In this document: positions 41,472-49,864 of the stretch, piece after piece
Layout of the letters: each line of letters opens with the position of its first letter
How positions within the stretch are numbered: position 1 is the first letter of the stretch
DNA from: 13-2-20CM-66-19 sp036273735
GTDB taxonomy: Bacteria > Pseudomonadota > Gammaproteobacteria > Steroidobacterales > Steroidobacteraceae
NCBI GenBank assembly: GCA_036273735.1
Contig: DASUHA010000114.1
Coordinates: 1-64,000, forward strand
Length of the DNA stretch: 64,000 nt
Reading direction: 5' to 3'
Program-made: the position numbers and the translations under genes
Notes under the pieces: generated by a model
What the model was told of the DNA's origin: nothing
Databases searched by the model: none
Seen by the model: the letters and a program-made list of their open reading frames with translations, nothing else

Positions 41472-41543
41472 CGGAACCCTCCTGGTGCCACGCTCCGCAG
41501 TGTACAACCCTTTTCTGTGAGGAAGGCATGCCCCAACCAAAAG

Positions 41544-41586
41544 CGGGGTTTCGTCAGTCCGGATCCTCTTAGCTGTCCCCGGGCGA
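41544..41586 (+). repeat. Copy of the 29.9-kb terminator tail
   Basis: GCGGGGTTTCGTCAG at 41544-41558, then a diverged GG.TC.CTTA.CTG..CCCGGGGCG-like tail, matches 29921-29963 where the same bases form the 3' arm of a terminator hairpin. Here the 5' arm is only partly kept (GCATGCCCC). It lies in the gap between the epimerase and MocR genes. Confidence 0.5.
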
Positions 41587-41611
41587 ACGTGTCCATTATG
41601 CTCGGCGAGCA

Positions 41612-43078
41612 ATGAAGAGAGCTCCCTCTGGAATCTTCCCGGTCATCGCCGTCGACAAAAGGCTTGCACAATCTCTTTACAAGCAAATCTACGACTGCTA
41701 TCGCAAAGCGATTCTGGATGGCAGTTTGCGAGCGGGCCAGAGGGTGGCGTCCACACGTGTTCTGGCCAGCGAGCTGGGCATCTCCCGCATCCCGGCGCTG
41801 AGTGCCTATGCGCAACTGCTTGCCGAAGGATACTTCGAGAGCCGCGTGGGCTCAGGAACCATCGTCTCCCGTTCTTTGCCGCAACGCGCGCAGCCCGTCA
41901 CAACAGAGGCGACCCAGCTCACGCGGAGCCGCTCCCGCCGCCCGATATCGAAGCACGCGCTGCTCCCCACGAGTCGCCATGGAGACTACGGCGACGGCGG
42001 CCTCGGACCGTTCAGGTTCGGTCAGATCGCTTTTGACCACTTTCCATTGCAAATCTGGAATAGCCTGGTAACGCGCCAGGCGCGCCGGACCGACGCAAGG
42101 TCATTCAAATACGGTGACCACATGGGTGTAAGCGATCTTCGTGAGGCAATCGCCACCTACCTTCGGACTGCCCGCGCCGTCCGATGCGAAGCTCGGCAGA
42201 TCATGATCGTCAGCGGCTCTCAGGTCGGGCTCGAGATCACAACACGCGCGCTGCTCGATCCGGGCAGCCGGGTCTGGGTGGAGGAGCCGGGTTACACTCT
42301 CGCCCGCGCGGTAATCGCGGGACGTGGTTGCAAAATCGTCCCGGTTCCCGTGGACATCGAAGGACTCGACGTTTTGGCTGGCAGGAGAAAATGCCAGCAC
42401 GCGCGGGCGGCGCTGGTAACGCCTTCGCATCAGTTTCCGATGGGCGTGACCATGAGCGCCTCGCGCCGTCTGCAGCTGCTCGACTGGGCGGAGAGCGCCG
42501 GCTCCTGGATCATCGAGGACGACTATGACAGCGAATTTCGCTACGACTCCCAACCGATCGGCTCTTTGCAGGGGCTTGATCGCAACGCCCGCGTCATCTA
42601 CATCGGCACCTTCAGCAAAGTGCTGTTTCCTTCACTTCGCCTGGGCTACCTCGTCATTCCTCCCGATCTCGTTGATCGCTTCCAAGCCGTTCGATTCGCC
42701 ATGGACGTCAGCTCGCCCACTTTCCTCCAGGCCGTCCTCGCGGACTTCATTCGTGAAGGTCACTTCTCCCGCCACGTTCGCCGAATGCGCGCGATCTACG
42801 AGCAGCGCCGCGACGGTCTGATCGAGAGCATCCGCCGCGAGCTGGGTGCCAGGGTGGAAATCGCAGACGCGCAAGCCGGCATGCATCTTGCCGTGATAAT
42901 GAAGGGTATCGCGGACCGCGAAGTCGCCGAGCGCGCCGTCGGGCAGAAGATCTGGCTCGCGCCTCTTTCTTCCTTCTATGCAGACAAGCCCGTCCACCGA
43001 GGCTTCGTTCTCGGCTTCGGCAGCACGTCAAGCGAAGAAATTCCCTCAGCGGTCCGCAGACTCCGCGCCTGCCTATGA
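41612..43078 (+). CDS. MocR/PdxR-type GntR regulator with aminotransferase domain
   Basis: 488 residues. The N-terminal winged helix (SLYKQIYDCYRKAILDGSLRAGQRVASTRVLASELGISRIPALSAYAQLLAEGYFESRVG is its span) binds DNA; the C-terminal fold-type I domain carries LVTPSHQFPMGVTMSASRR, IIEDDYDSEFRYD and the PLP lysine in GTFSKVLFPSLRLGY. MocR proteins sense PLP or amino compounds and often control the divergent neighbour, here the epimerase gene, or themselves. Full length for the family. Confidence 0.92.
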   Translation: MKRAPSGIFPVIAVDKRLAQSLYKQIYDCYRKAILDGSLRAGQRVASTRVLASELGISRIPALSAYAQLLAEGYFESRVGSGTIVSRSLPQRAQPVTTEATQLTRSRSRRPISKHALLPTSRHGDYGDGGLGPFRFGQIAFDHFPLQIWNSLVTRQARRTDARSFKYGDHMGVSDLREAIATYLRTARAVRCEARQIMIVSGSQVGLEITTRALLDPGSRVWVEEPGYTLARAVIAGRGCKIVPVPVDIEGLDVLAGRRKCQHARAALVTPSHQFPMGVTMSASRRLQLLDWAESAGSWIIEDDYDSEFRYDSQPIGSLQGLDRNARVIYIGTFSKVLFPSLRLGYLVIPPDLVDRFQAVRFAMDVSSPTFLQAVLADFIREGHFSRHVRRMRAIYEQRRDGLIESIRRELGARVEIADAQAGMHLAVIMKGIADREVAERAVGQKIWLAPLSSFYADKPVHRGFVLGFGSTSSEEIPSAVRRLRACL

Positions 43079-43311
43079 CTGGGAGCAAAGGCAAAGGCTC
43101 CAGTGGCTTCGAGCATTTGCGCTTGCAGGTATGGAACAGACCTGTCTGTAAGCGGCTGGGGCAATCCTCTGCAGGTGCCAGTGGCCAGACTCGGGAGCGT
43201 TCCTTTCATCTGCGTTGATCATAATGGCTATATCAGGTCCAGATGAAGTGGGTATTGTCGGCAGCCAATTTCGGCATCAAGCTTCGCTGCTCGTGTCGCA
43301 CGGGTTAGCTC

Positions 43312-44154
43312 ATGAATCAAACGGAGAATTTCGTTGAATCGACGGGTAAAGCCGCGGCCCTTCGAAGCATCGGAGTGGGGCAGCTTCTGTTTGCGCTTGC
43401 GTTCATTGTCGAGGGAGCCTTCGCGCTCGGAACACGGGACTTCCTGCTAGGGCAGGAGCCGATCCCGCCGGGACTGCCCTGGAGGGAGACTCTGGCCTGC
43501 CTTTCCGGTGCTCTCATGCTGCTCACCGGCCTCGGCTTGCTCGTATCACCCTTGTCACGCCTCTCGGCACTCGTCCTTACGGCCTATTTCCTGTTATGGT
43601 TATTGGTTCTGCAGCTCCCTCGCGCCTTCCTGCAGCCACAAAACGAAGGATATTGGCTCGGAGTTGGCGAAGTCTCCACGCTCGTCGCGGGCGGCTGGCT
43701 CATCTGGCTCGCGCTTGGCGACACTGCGGATCGCAGCATACGCATCGCACGCGTATGGTTCGGGATTGCTCTGGTGCCGATTGGCCTGTCCCACCTCGTC
43801 TATTTCACCGGGTCGCACCTCGTGTATTTCGGAGGTGCGTCGAGGCTGATCCCGCACTACATGCCCTTCCGGACGTTCCTGACTTACTTCACAGGCTTTG
43901 CCCACATCGCAGCGGGTCTAGCGATCGCGGCCGGTTTCGTACCTCGCTTGGCGGCGACGCTCGAGGCCATCATGGAAAGCCTGTTCACGCTCATCGTATG
44001 GGGAACCGCAATAGTCATCGCGCCGGCGAGCCGCATGAATTGGGTCAGCTTTTTCGCTTCCACGGCGCTTAGCGCGGCCGCCTGGGCCCTTGCCCGCTCT
44101 TACCGCAAGGCGCCTGGGGCTTCGCAGCGCACGGCTGCTGCTAACCGCAGGTAG
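43312..44154 (+). CDS. Integral membrane protein, DoxX-like
   Basis: 280 residues with about eight hydrophobic segments: VGQLLFALAFIVEGAFAL, LACLSGALMLLTGLGLLV, LVLTAYFLLWLLVLQLP, VSTLVAGGWLIWLAL, VWFGIALVPIGLSHLVY, FTGFAHIAAGLAIAAGFVP, LFTLIVWGTAIVIAP, FFASTALSAAAWALA. The arrangement of two four-helix halves is reminiscent of duplicated DoxX/MauE-type proteins. No catalytic residues seen. The start has no strong ribosome site. It ends 37 nt before copy E. Confidence 0.75.
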   Translation: MNQTENFVESTGKAAALRSIGVGQLLFALAFIVEGAFALGTRDFLLGQEPIPPGLPWRETLACLSGALMLLTGLGLLVSPLSRLSALVLTAYFLLWLLVLQLPRAFLQPQNEGYWLGVGEVSTLVAGGWLIWLALGDTADRSIRIARVWFGIALVPIGLSHLVYFTGSHLVYFGGASRLIPHYMPFRTFLTYFTGFAHIAAGLAIAAGFVPRLAATLEAIMESLFTLIVWGTAIVIAPASRMNWVSFFASTALSAAAWALARSYRKAPGASQRTAAANRR

Positions 44155-44190
44155 ATCGGCGTCGTGCTGCGAGGGTGCTGCACGCGTCCC

Positions 44191-44243
44191 ATACCGGTTC
44201 CACAACTCGAGCGCCGGGACAGCACAAATCGCCTCACCCCGAC
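44191..44243 (+). repeat. tRNA-Pro 3'-end-like repeat, copy E (distal boundary)
   Basis: 44225-44245 reads CAAATCGCC-TCACCCCGACGA, 20 of 21 bases identical to copies B and C. The upstream GCGCCGGGACAGCA matches CGCAGGAACAGCG of the other copies. It is the last copy found, 16 kb from the tRNA, and I take it as the distal edge of the accreted region. Confidence 0.65.
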
Positions 44244-44282
44244 GACAGCCGCGCAGCAGAGAGGGTCTGTATCTGCATAGGC

Positions 44283-44786
44283 TTACGCGTCGTCATCCGG
44301 TTTTGCATTTCCGGCGCGAGCTCTGGTCGCGCTCTTTCCTTTTGCGGGTGCGCGCATCGGTGGCAACTCTGTCGGTTCCAGCACAAAGCGGCGCATCCGG
44401 CTCGCTACTTCCGGTGGAATCAACGTCGGACGGCCGCTGGTCGCCGTGATAAAAACAAGAACCTGGCGCACCTGCATGCGCACCTCGCCGTGGAACGAGG
44501 CCTCGATGCGAACTTCGCAGGAGGTGCGCCCGACCTTAGTAGTCCACAGCTTGAAGGTCAGCCGGTCGCCATATTTCGTGGGTCGCGGAAAATCGACGGT
44601 GAAGTGCACCGACGGAGTCAGTAACTGCTTGTGATGAAACAGGCCGGGCGCGCTCGCCTCGAGTCCGTCCTCGAACCAGTCCTCGACAAAGTCGCTGATC
44701 ATCTCGAAGTAGCGCGGATAGAACACCCATCCGGCCGCATCACAGTGACCGAATCGTACCAGGACCTCGCGTTGAAATGCCGCCAT
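44283..44786 (-). CDS. 4-hydroxybenzoyl-CoA thioesterase-like (hotdog) protein
   Basis: 167 residues from the ATG at 44786 (AGAGG 6 nt upstream). The 4HBT signature is VRFGHCDAAGWVFYPRYFEM, with the catalytic aspartate in HCDAAG, and a long hotdog helix region FVEDWFEDGL. Later strands VHFTVDFPRPTKYGDRL and TSCEVRIEASFHGE follow. It would cleave acyl-CoA thioesters; substrate unknown. The C-terminal 30 residues are basic and disordered. Confidence 0.88.
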   Translation of the reverse strand: MAAFQREVLVRFGHCDAAGWVFYPRYFEMISDFVEDWFEDGLEASAPGLFHHKQLLTPSVHFTVDFPRPTKYGDRLTFKLWTTKVGRTSCEVRIEASFHGEVRMQVRQVLVFITATSGRPTLIPPEVASRMRRFVLEPTELPPMRAPAKGKSATRARAGNAKPDDDA

Positions 44787-45047
44787 TGAGAACCTCTGCT
44801 TATTCGGATGCCGCGTCCTCGAGAGACACTGTGCCGGCACGACGGTCCGCAGCTTGACGTCTTCGATGACCAGCTCGACTCGCATCTGCCACAGACCCAT
44901 CCGCCTCTGCGAAACCGCCTGCGGCTTGCGGCCGGCTGCAATCAGCCATTGTAGTTTGCAATCACTCGAACGACCTTGCCTTTCGATTCGATCTCCATAA
45001 ATTCCGCAGTCTTGGTGCCCTTCTGGTTTGCTTACACGCCTGCGCGT

Positions 45048-45330
45048 TCAGCGCGTTTCCCGGTAAGGCCCTACCGGTAGCGCCGGGGGAGCCACAAAGT
45101 CAGCCGGCAACGGTCCAGTGAGGCTGTCGAGAAAACTGACGATTGCACGGGTCTGCTCCCCGCTGAGCCGCTTACCGAGCTGCACCCTAGCCATCACGCG
45201 AACCGCCTGCCGCAGTGTCGCTACAGTCGGGTTGCCGAAGCTCGTGTCGCCGATGAACGCACGCAGACCGCCAAGCGCATGAGCCTGTTTCAGTGCGGCC
45301 AGCGCGCCAACCAGTTCACCGTGTACTGAC
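45048..45330 (-). pseudogene. Di-haem cytochrome c peroxidase 3' fragment
   Basis: The frame reads TSFGNPTVATLRQAVRVMARVQLG, then KRLSGEQTRAIVSFLDSLTG and PLPADFVAPPALP, the characteristic end of the CcpA/MauG family. Both CxxCH haem sites and some 250 residues are missing, and the 5' end runs into the 3' end of the GYF-domain gene. It is a remnant, not a working peroxidase. Confidence 0.65.
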
Positions 45331-45336
45331 TCCAGC

Positions 45337-46356
45337 TCACGGGCTCGCTGGCTTGATGAACCCGCCCTGACCGATCGGGTCATCATCGTCCGGTTTCGGC
45401 GCTACAGGGACTTGAACGGCCGCGGCCGGCGACACCGCCGCCGGCGCTGCCCCTGGGGCCGCCGAGGCGAGACCGCTAGACGAGGCACCTGGAGCCGGGA
45501 ACTGTCCGAGCTCTCGCACGAGCCCGGCCAGGTCTTCGATGGCCACGACCCGCCAGTAGCCGCCGGCCTTCTGCATCCTGACTTTCAGCACCATCGGTTG
45601 GCTCGAGAGCGGCGTGGCCACTCTGACGGCGAGCATTGCGGTGCCGTTGGAGATGAGCTTGGATTCGACTCCCTGGTATGACAGTCCCGATGCAGCGACC
45701 TTGCGCAAAACCGCGGAAACGTAGCTGGCGATGAGCGCGGTGGCAGGATCGTTGCTGGAGGACTGCGGGTCCTGCGGCAGGACGCCGCTGATGATGAACT
45801 GGTCGATGGCCCGTGAGGCGGAGGGCAGATAGATGCTCTTCAGGGCAGGTACCGCGGCCTCCACCGCGACTCTGGCGAGGCCGCCGGTATTGTTCTGCTG
45901 CATGATCACGGCCACGATCTGATCGACGCCATCGCTCACCACGCTCGATACGTCCACGTATCTGTCGAAGTTCGCCTGATCGCGCTGCAGGTAAGCCGCG
46001 CGCGCATGGTCGAGCGAGTCCTCTGGCTTCGGTCCGGACAACAGCCCAACGAGAACGAGCAATGCCACCACAACGACAACCGCACCGGCGCCCCAACCCC
46101 ACGCTCCGTGCGCGCGTGGCGTGCGGCGGGGTGCAACCTCCTCAGCTCGCCGACCGGCGGCGCCGGGTGGCCCCCCGCCCAGCGACGTACCGACGAACAA
46201 CTGTGCGGCGGTGATCCAGGTCTCGTACCCGTCAGTCCATACCTGGTCGGTCCCGAGGATCTGTCCCTGGTCGTAGTAGCGCTGAAGCACATCGAGGGTG
46301 TAGGGCCCATACTGCTGTCCGCCCCGGCGGACCAAGTACTTGCTCACTGTGGCCAT
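45337..46356 (-). CDS. GYF-2 domain membrane protein
   Basis: 339 residues. Residues 5-55 are a GYF_2 (DUF4339) domain: KYLVRRGGQQYGPYTLDVLQRYYDQGQILGTDQVWTDGYETWITAAQL. A proline/arginine-rich linker is followed by a membrane span (GAGAVVVVVALLVLVGLLSG, about 86-106) and an outer domain of about 200 residues (DHARAAYLQRDQANFDRYVDVSSVV ...), ending in a proline-rich tail. Related modular proteins pair GYF_2 with membrane parts to hold partners. The downstream-adjacent gene on the same strand is a zinc-ribbon membrane protein. Confidence 0.8.
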   Translation of the reverse strand: MATVSKYLVRRGGQQYGPYTLDVLQRYYDQGQILGTDQVWTDGYETWITAAQLFVGTSLGGGPPGAAGRRAEEVAPRRTPRAHGAWGWGAGAVVVVVALLVLVGLLSGPKPEDSLDHARAAYLQRDQANFDRYVDVSSVVSDGVDQIVAVIMQQNNTGGLARVAVEAAVPALKSIYLPSASRAIDQFIISGVLPQDPQSSSNDPATALIASYVSAVLRKVAASGLSYQGVESKLISNGTAMLAVRVATPLSSQPMVLKVRMQKAGGYWRVVAIEDLAGLVRELGQFPAPGASSSGLASAAPGAAPAAVSPAAAVQVPVAPKPDDDDPIGQGGFIKPASP

Positions 46357-46374
46357 GGAATAACTCTCCGCTCT

Positions 46375-46833
46375 TTAGCTGCGCGCATGCTGTAGCGACG
46401 ATCCGCACTGGGGGCAGAAGCGATTGCCCTCATTACGCGTGCCGCAGGAAGGACAGAATCGCATCGTCATCGCGACATCGGCGGCACCCGCGGCCGGCGG
46501 CGGCGGCGACACCGTTGGAGGCGGCGGGGGCGGTGGTTCTGATGGCGGCGGTGGGGGTGGCGGGGACAGCGTGTCGAGGCGGTCCAGCAGCCCTACCATC
46601 AGGCGTTCGTTGTGATACTTCGCGAACGAGACCGTGGCGCCGCTGCAGAGGATCGCCAGCACGAGCCACACGATGACCGGATGCCCGGTCGGTGGGCCGA
46701 GCAGACGAATCAAGCCCACCTCCATGACGAAGGCCGCGACGGCCCAACCCCATTCGCCCATGTAGGCCAGTCCGGCGCCAGGGACTATGAGGCTCAGGCC
46801 ACCCACCAGATTGGGATCGACTTCACGCCGCAT
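46375..46833 (-). CDS. Membrane protein with C-terminal zinc ribbon
   Basis: 152 residues. Two or three hydrophobic segments (LVGGLSLIVPGAGLAYMGEWGWAVAAFVMEVGLIRLL, VIVWLVLAILCSGATV) are followed by a polyproline linker (about residues 90-117) and a rubredoxin-like zinc ribbon FCPSCGTRNEGNRFCPQCG. The layout resembles small TM2-type membrane proteins with zinc-ribbon sensors. It is directly upstream of the GYF-domain gene on the same strand (18-nt gap), and the pair is divergent from the Sel1 gene. Confidence 0.8.
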   Translation of the reverse strand: MRREVDPNLVGGLSLIVPGAGLAYMGEWGWAVAAFVMEVGLIRLLGPPTGHPVIVWLVLAILCSGATVSFAKYHNERLMVGLLDRLDTLSPPPPPPPSEPPPPPPPTVSPPPPAAGAADVAMTMRFCPSCGTRNEGNRFCPQCGSSLQHARS

Positions 46834-47138
46834 GCCGTCTTCCCCCGTGTCGACGCGGCAGCGAGATCGCCTGTCGCGCAGCGTATTGTTATGCGTTGTC
46901 TGTCATGCGCTGGAGACTTACGGAGGGTCTCACTGATCCGACCCACCGGTCAATCTTGATTCCCGTCACCACACTAAACGGCGCTCCCACGGTTGGCCTG
47001 GTCTCCGTGGGAGCTGCATTGACATTGTGACCGGCATGTGCTACAGCTTTGTGAAAGCCTTTGACACAACATCCGGGCGCTGCGGCAAGCGGGCGAGCTT
47101 GCGAGGAAGCGGCGGCCGATATAACCAGGCGAAACAAC
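46834..47138. other. Divergent promoter region
   Basis: About 300 bases between the zinc-ribbon gene and the Sel1 gene, with no supported gene. It must hold promoters for both directions; I cannot assign boxes with confidence. Confidence 0.35.
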
Positions 47139-48740
47139 ATGATTCGCAAGAGTCGCGCCCTTCTCCGTACCGGCTTCGCGTTCCTTTCGCTGCTGCTGTT
47201 GGCTGCGCCTGTCGCCTACTCTCAGCAGCAGGAATCTTCCCCCCAGGGGGGCCAAGGCCCGACCACGACTGACAAGATCAAACTATGCGTCCCCGCAGAC
47301 CTCGTCGAACACGATGGGTTTGAAAACCCCGCCTCGGGCAGCAGAATGGACGCGTTTCATACCGCACTGCGCAACTTCATGCGGGATTACGGCGATGTCC
47401 GGCTCGCGTATCAAGTCAGGCAGAACGCGTTCGAGGCCTTTGACCCCGCGCACACCGACCCGCGTGACCTCGTGGATGAAGTGAGCGCCGCAGCAAACTG
47501 CCCTGCGAATGACTATTCCTACACCCTCCCGGTAACGCGCCCGGTAACACGCGCTACCGGGAACGCCGTCCCGGATGCAACGCAAGCCGCTGCGCAGCAA
47601 TCGTCTTCCCGCGATTCGCTCTATCGAGGCTGGCAGTATCTAACGGGCCAGGGCGTGCCAAAGGATGCGGCAATGGCCGCCAGACTCTATGCGGATGCCG
47701 CCCAGCAGGGCCTTCCCGATGCGATGTATCGTCTGGCACTGCTGTACATGAGTGGCAATGGCGTGAATGCGGACCCAGCCGCGGCTGTGTACTGGTTCCA
47801 GGAGGCAGCCAAGCGAGGGCATGCGGCCGCACAGATGGAGCTGGGCTTCGCGTTTGCTTCAGGAAACGGCGTAAGTCGCGACGACGTGGCTGCGTTTCGC
47901 TGGCTCGAGCGGGCGGCCGAGGCGGGTTTACCGCAAGCCCAGGGCGCGGTGGGAGCCGAATACGAAGCGGGAGTGGGCGTAGACAGGAACGAATCCGAAG
48001 CGGCCGTATGGTTTCGAAGAGCGGCCGATCAAGGGCAGATCGAGGCAATGTTCGAGCTTGGGCAGAGCTTGCGTCTGGGCCGTGGCGTCACGCGCGATGA
48101 GGGTGAGGCCATGCAGTGGTACCAGAAGTCCGCCAACGCGGGTTTTGCCCCAGCGCAAGCGCAGCTTGGGTACGCCTACCTGACAGGCTCCGGGGCCGCG
48201 CAGGATTACCAGCTGGCCGCGCATTGGCTGACTGAGGCCGCAAACCAGGGAGATCCGTACGGCCAGCTCAATCTCGGAACGATGTACGAGGACGGCACCG
48301 GCGTGGCGCGAAACTTTTCGCACGCACGAGCGCTATATGCGCGGGCCGCAAGCAGCCCGGTACCGCAGGTTGCAGAACGCGCGAAAGAACTGCTGGCAGC
48401 TCAGCCCGACTCCTCCGACGACGAGGCACTCCCCGGTCAGGCTGCTCGCTCCTCGAAGAGGAACGCCCTCATCGGACTGGCGGCCCTGGCGATCGGCGGC
48501 GCGGTGGTGATCAGTCTTCTGAGCCATTCCGGTTCTGATGACACCTCCGCGGCTGCGCCGAATGCCGGCTCTTCGTGGACGGGCAGTTCCTCAGGTACCG
48601 GTACCCCCGTCTGCTGCAGTAATCCGACCCCCACCCCTCCGCCCGCGCCTCATTGCCATTTGGCTCCGACCGACGACCCATTCACGATAAGGCCCGGACT
48701 CCCTCCCCAGGGCGTACCACTCACGAACGTGTGTGACTGA
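47139..48740 (+). CDS. Sel1-repeat protein with signal/anchor segments
   Basis: 533 residues from the ATG at 47139. An N-terminal signal peptide (ALLRTGFAFLSLLLLAAPVAYS) is followed by a 120-residue unknown part and then seven or so Sel1 repeats from about residue 165 (GWQYLTGQGVPKDAAMAARLYADAAQQGLPDAMYRLALLYMSGNGV ... GQLNLGTMYEDGTGVARNFSHARALYARA). A second hydrophobic segment, NALIGLAALAIGGAVVISLL (about 447-466), could anchor it, with a proline- and cysteine-rich tail beyond. Sel1 proteins scaffold complexes. Its last 91 nt overlap, on the opposite strand, the 3' end of the esterase gene. Confidence 0.85.
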   Translation: MIRKSRALLRTGFAFLSLLLLAAPVAYSQQQESSPQGGQGPTTTDKIKLCVPADLVEHDGFENPASGSRMDAFHTALRNFMRDYGDVRLAYQVRQNAFEAFDPAHTDPRDLVDEVSAAANCPANDYSYTLPVTRPVTRATGNAVPDATQAAAQQSSSRDSLYRGWQYLTGQGVPKDAAMAARLYADAAQQGLPDAMYRLALLYMSGNGVNADPAAAVYWFQEAAKRGHAAAQMELGFAFASGNGVSRDDVAAFRWLERAAEAGLPQAQGAVGAEYEAGVGVDRNESEAAVWFRRAADQGQIEAMFELGQSLRLGRGVTRDEGEAMQWYQKSANAGFAPAQAQLGYAYLTGSGAAQDYQLAAHWLTEAANQGDPYGQLNLGTMYEDGTGVARNFSHARALYARAASSPVPQVAERAKELLAAQPDSSDDEALPGQAARSSKRNALIGLAALAIGGAVVISLLSHSGSDDTSAAAPNAGSSWTGSSSGTGTPVCCSNPTPTPPPAPHCHLAPTDDPFTIRPGLPPQGVPLTNVCD

Positions 48741-49864
48741 TTCCGCCGGAGAAGCGCCGGCCATGCCTTCCGCTGCACGGCCTGGCCCAGATGACGAGCA
48801 AAGAAGCTCACGATTACGTGGTACGCCTCCCGCGACTCCGGCAGATCGGGGTCCATGAAGAATGCGTGCCACATTCCGTCCCACACGTGCAACTCCGCGT
48901 CGACCCCCACCGCGGTAAGCGCCTCCTGAGTGTGAAACAGCGAGCTCACCGCAAAATCCCGCGACCCGCTGATGAGAAGAGTTGGCGGGAATCTCGAGAG
49001 AAGGCGCCTCGACTTCGTAGGGAAGACCAGAGGATTGCCGAGCGAGACGTCGCCGAAATAGGAAGAGAAGCCCAAGCCGCCCGACTGCGCGCCCGGCAGC
49101 GGCGGCTGACCCGCGAGCGCAAAGGCGATATACGAGGAATCTCCGCCGAATGGGCTCGCCGAGCCGCAGAATGTCCCTATCGCCCCCGGCATGGGTAGCT
49201 GCGCCTGCTCGAACCACGCCACGGACTGCGCCGTCAACATCCCACCGGCGGAGCAGCCATATATCCCGATATTGCGAGGTGCGTACCTGCCCAGCAACGC
49301 ACGGTAGACCGCCGCCACATCCTCGCTCGCCGCGGGAAACTTGTACTCCGGTCCTTCCCGATACGCCACGGTCACGACTTCAATCCTGCCGACGCTCGCG
49401 ATGGGGATGGACTCGATTTCCCCGCCGCTTCCCTCGCCCCACAGAAACGCTCCACCGTGCAGATTGATGAGCACACGGTTTCTGTTTTCCGCGGCTACAC
49501 CGCCCGTCGGAACCACCACCTCGGTACGCACGCCATTCATCGTTTCCTGAGTGATTTTCACGGGGTAGCGCTTCAAGGCACGGACCACCAGCGCGCTGTT
49601 GTAATGTTCATAGAAGGCACGGACCGTATCGATGTTTCCATTGATCGGCGGTGCATCGGCCGCCCCCGTCACGAGCTTGACGAAGGCGGTCTTCGCCTGC
49701 GGACTCATGAAGCTCGAGGGAGGCACCGCGAGCGGCGCAAGATGCGCGATGCCTTGCGAATCAACGTACGCCGTTGCCCGTGCCCGGTCCGCTGCATCAG
49801 CCGCGCGATTCAAGCCCGAACATGCGAACACAAGGACGAGCGCCGTGGCCTTGACACTTGTCAT
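48650..49864 (-). CDS. Exported alpha/beta hydrolase, HSL/esterase type
   Basis: 404 residues with a signal peptide (VKATALVLVFACSGLNRAADA). The hormone-sensitive-lipase family marks are LINLHGGAFLWGEGSGGE (oxyanion HGG), the nucleophile elbow IYGCSAGGMLT, the acid in LISGSRDFAVSS, and histidine in WDGMWHAFFMD. It would hydrolyse esters in the periplasm. Its ATG overlaps the stop of the TonB receptor gene (ATGA), so receptor and hydrolase are made together, probably to import and cleave the same compound. The last 30 codons run antisense into the Sel1 gene. Confidence 0.9.
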   Translation of the reverse strand: MTSVKATALVLVFACSGLNRAADAADRARATAYVDSQGIAHLAPLAVPPSSFMSPQAKTAFVKLVTGAADAPPINGNIDTVRAFYEHYNSALVVRALKRYPVKITQETMNGVRTEVVVPTGGVAAENRNRVLINLHGGAFLWGEGSGGEIESIPIASVGRIEVVTVAYREGPEYKFPAASEDVAAVYRALLGRYAPRNIGIYGCSAGGMLTAQSVAWFEQAQLPMPGAIGTFCGSASPFGGDSSYIAFALAGQPPLPGAQSGGLGFSSYFGDVSLGNPLVFPTKSRRLLSRFPPTLLISGSRDFAVSSLFHTQEALTAVGVDAELHVWDGMWHAFFMDPDLPESREAYHVIVSFFARHLGQAVQRKAWPALLRRNQSHTFVSGTPWGGSPGLIVNGSSVGAKWQ

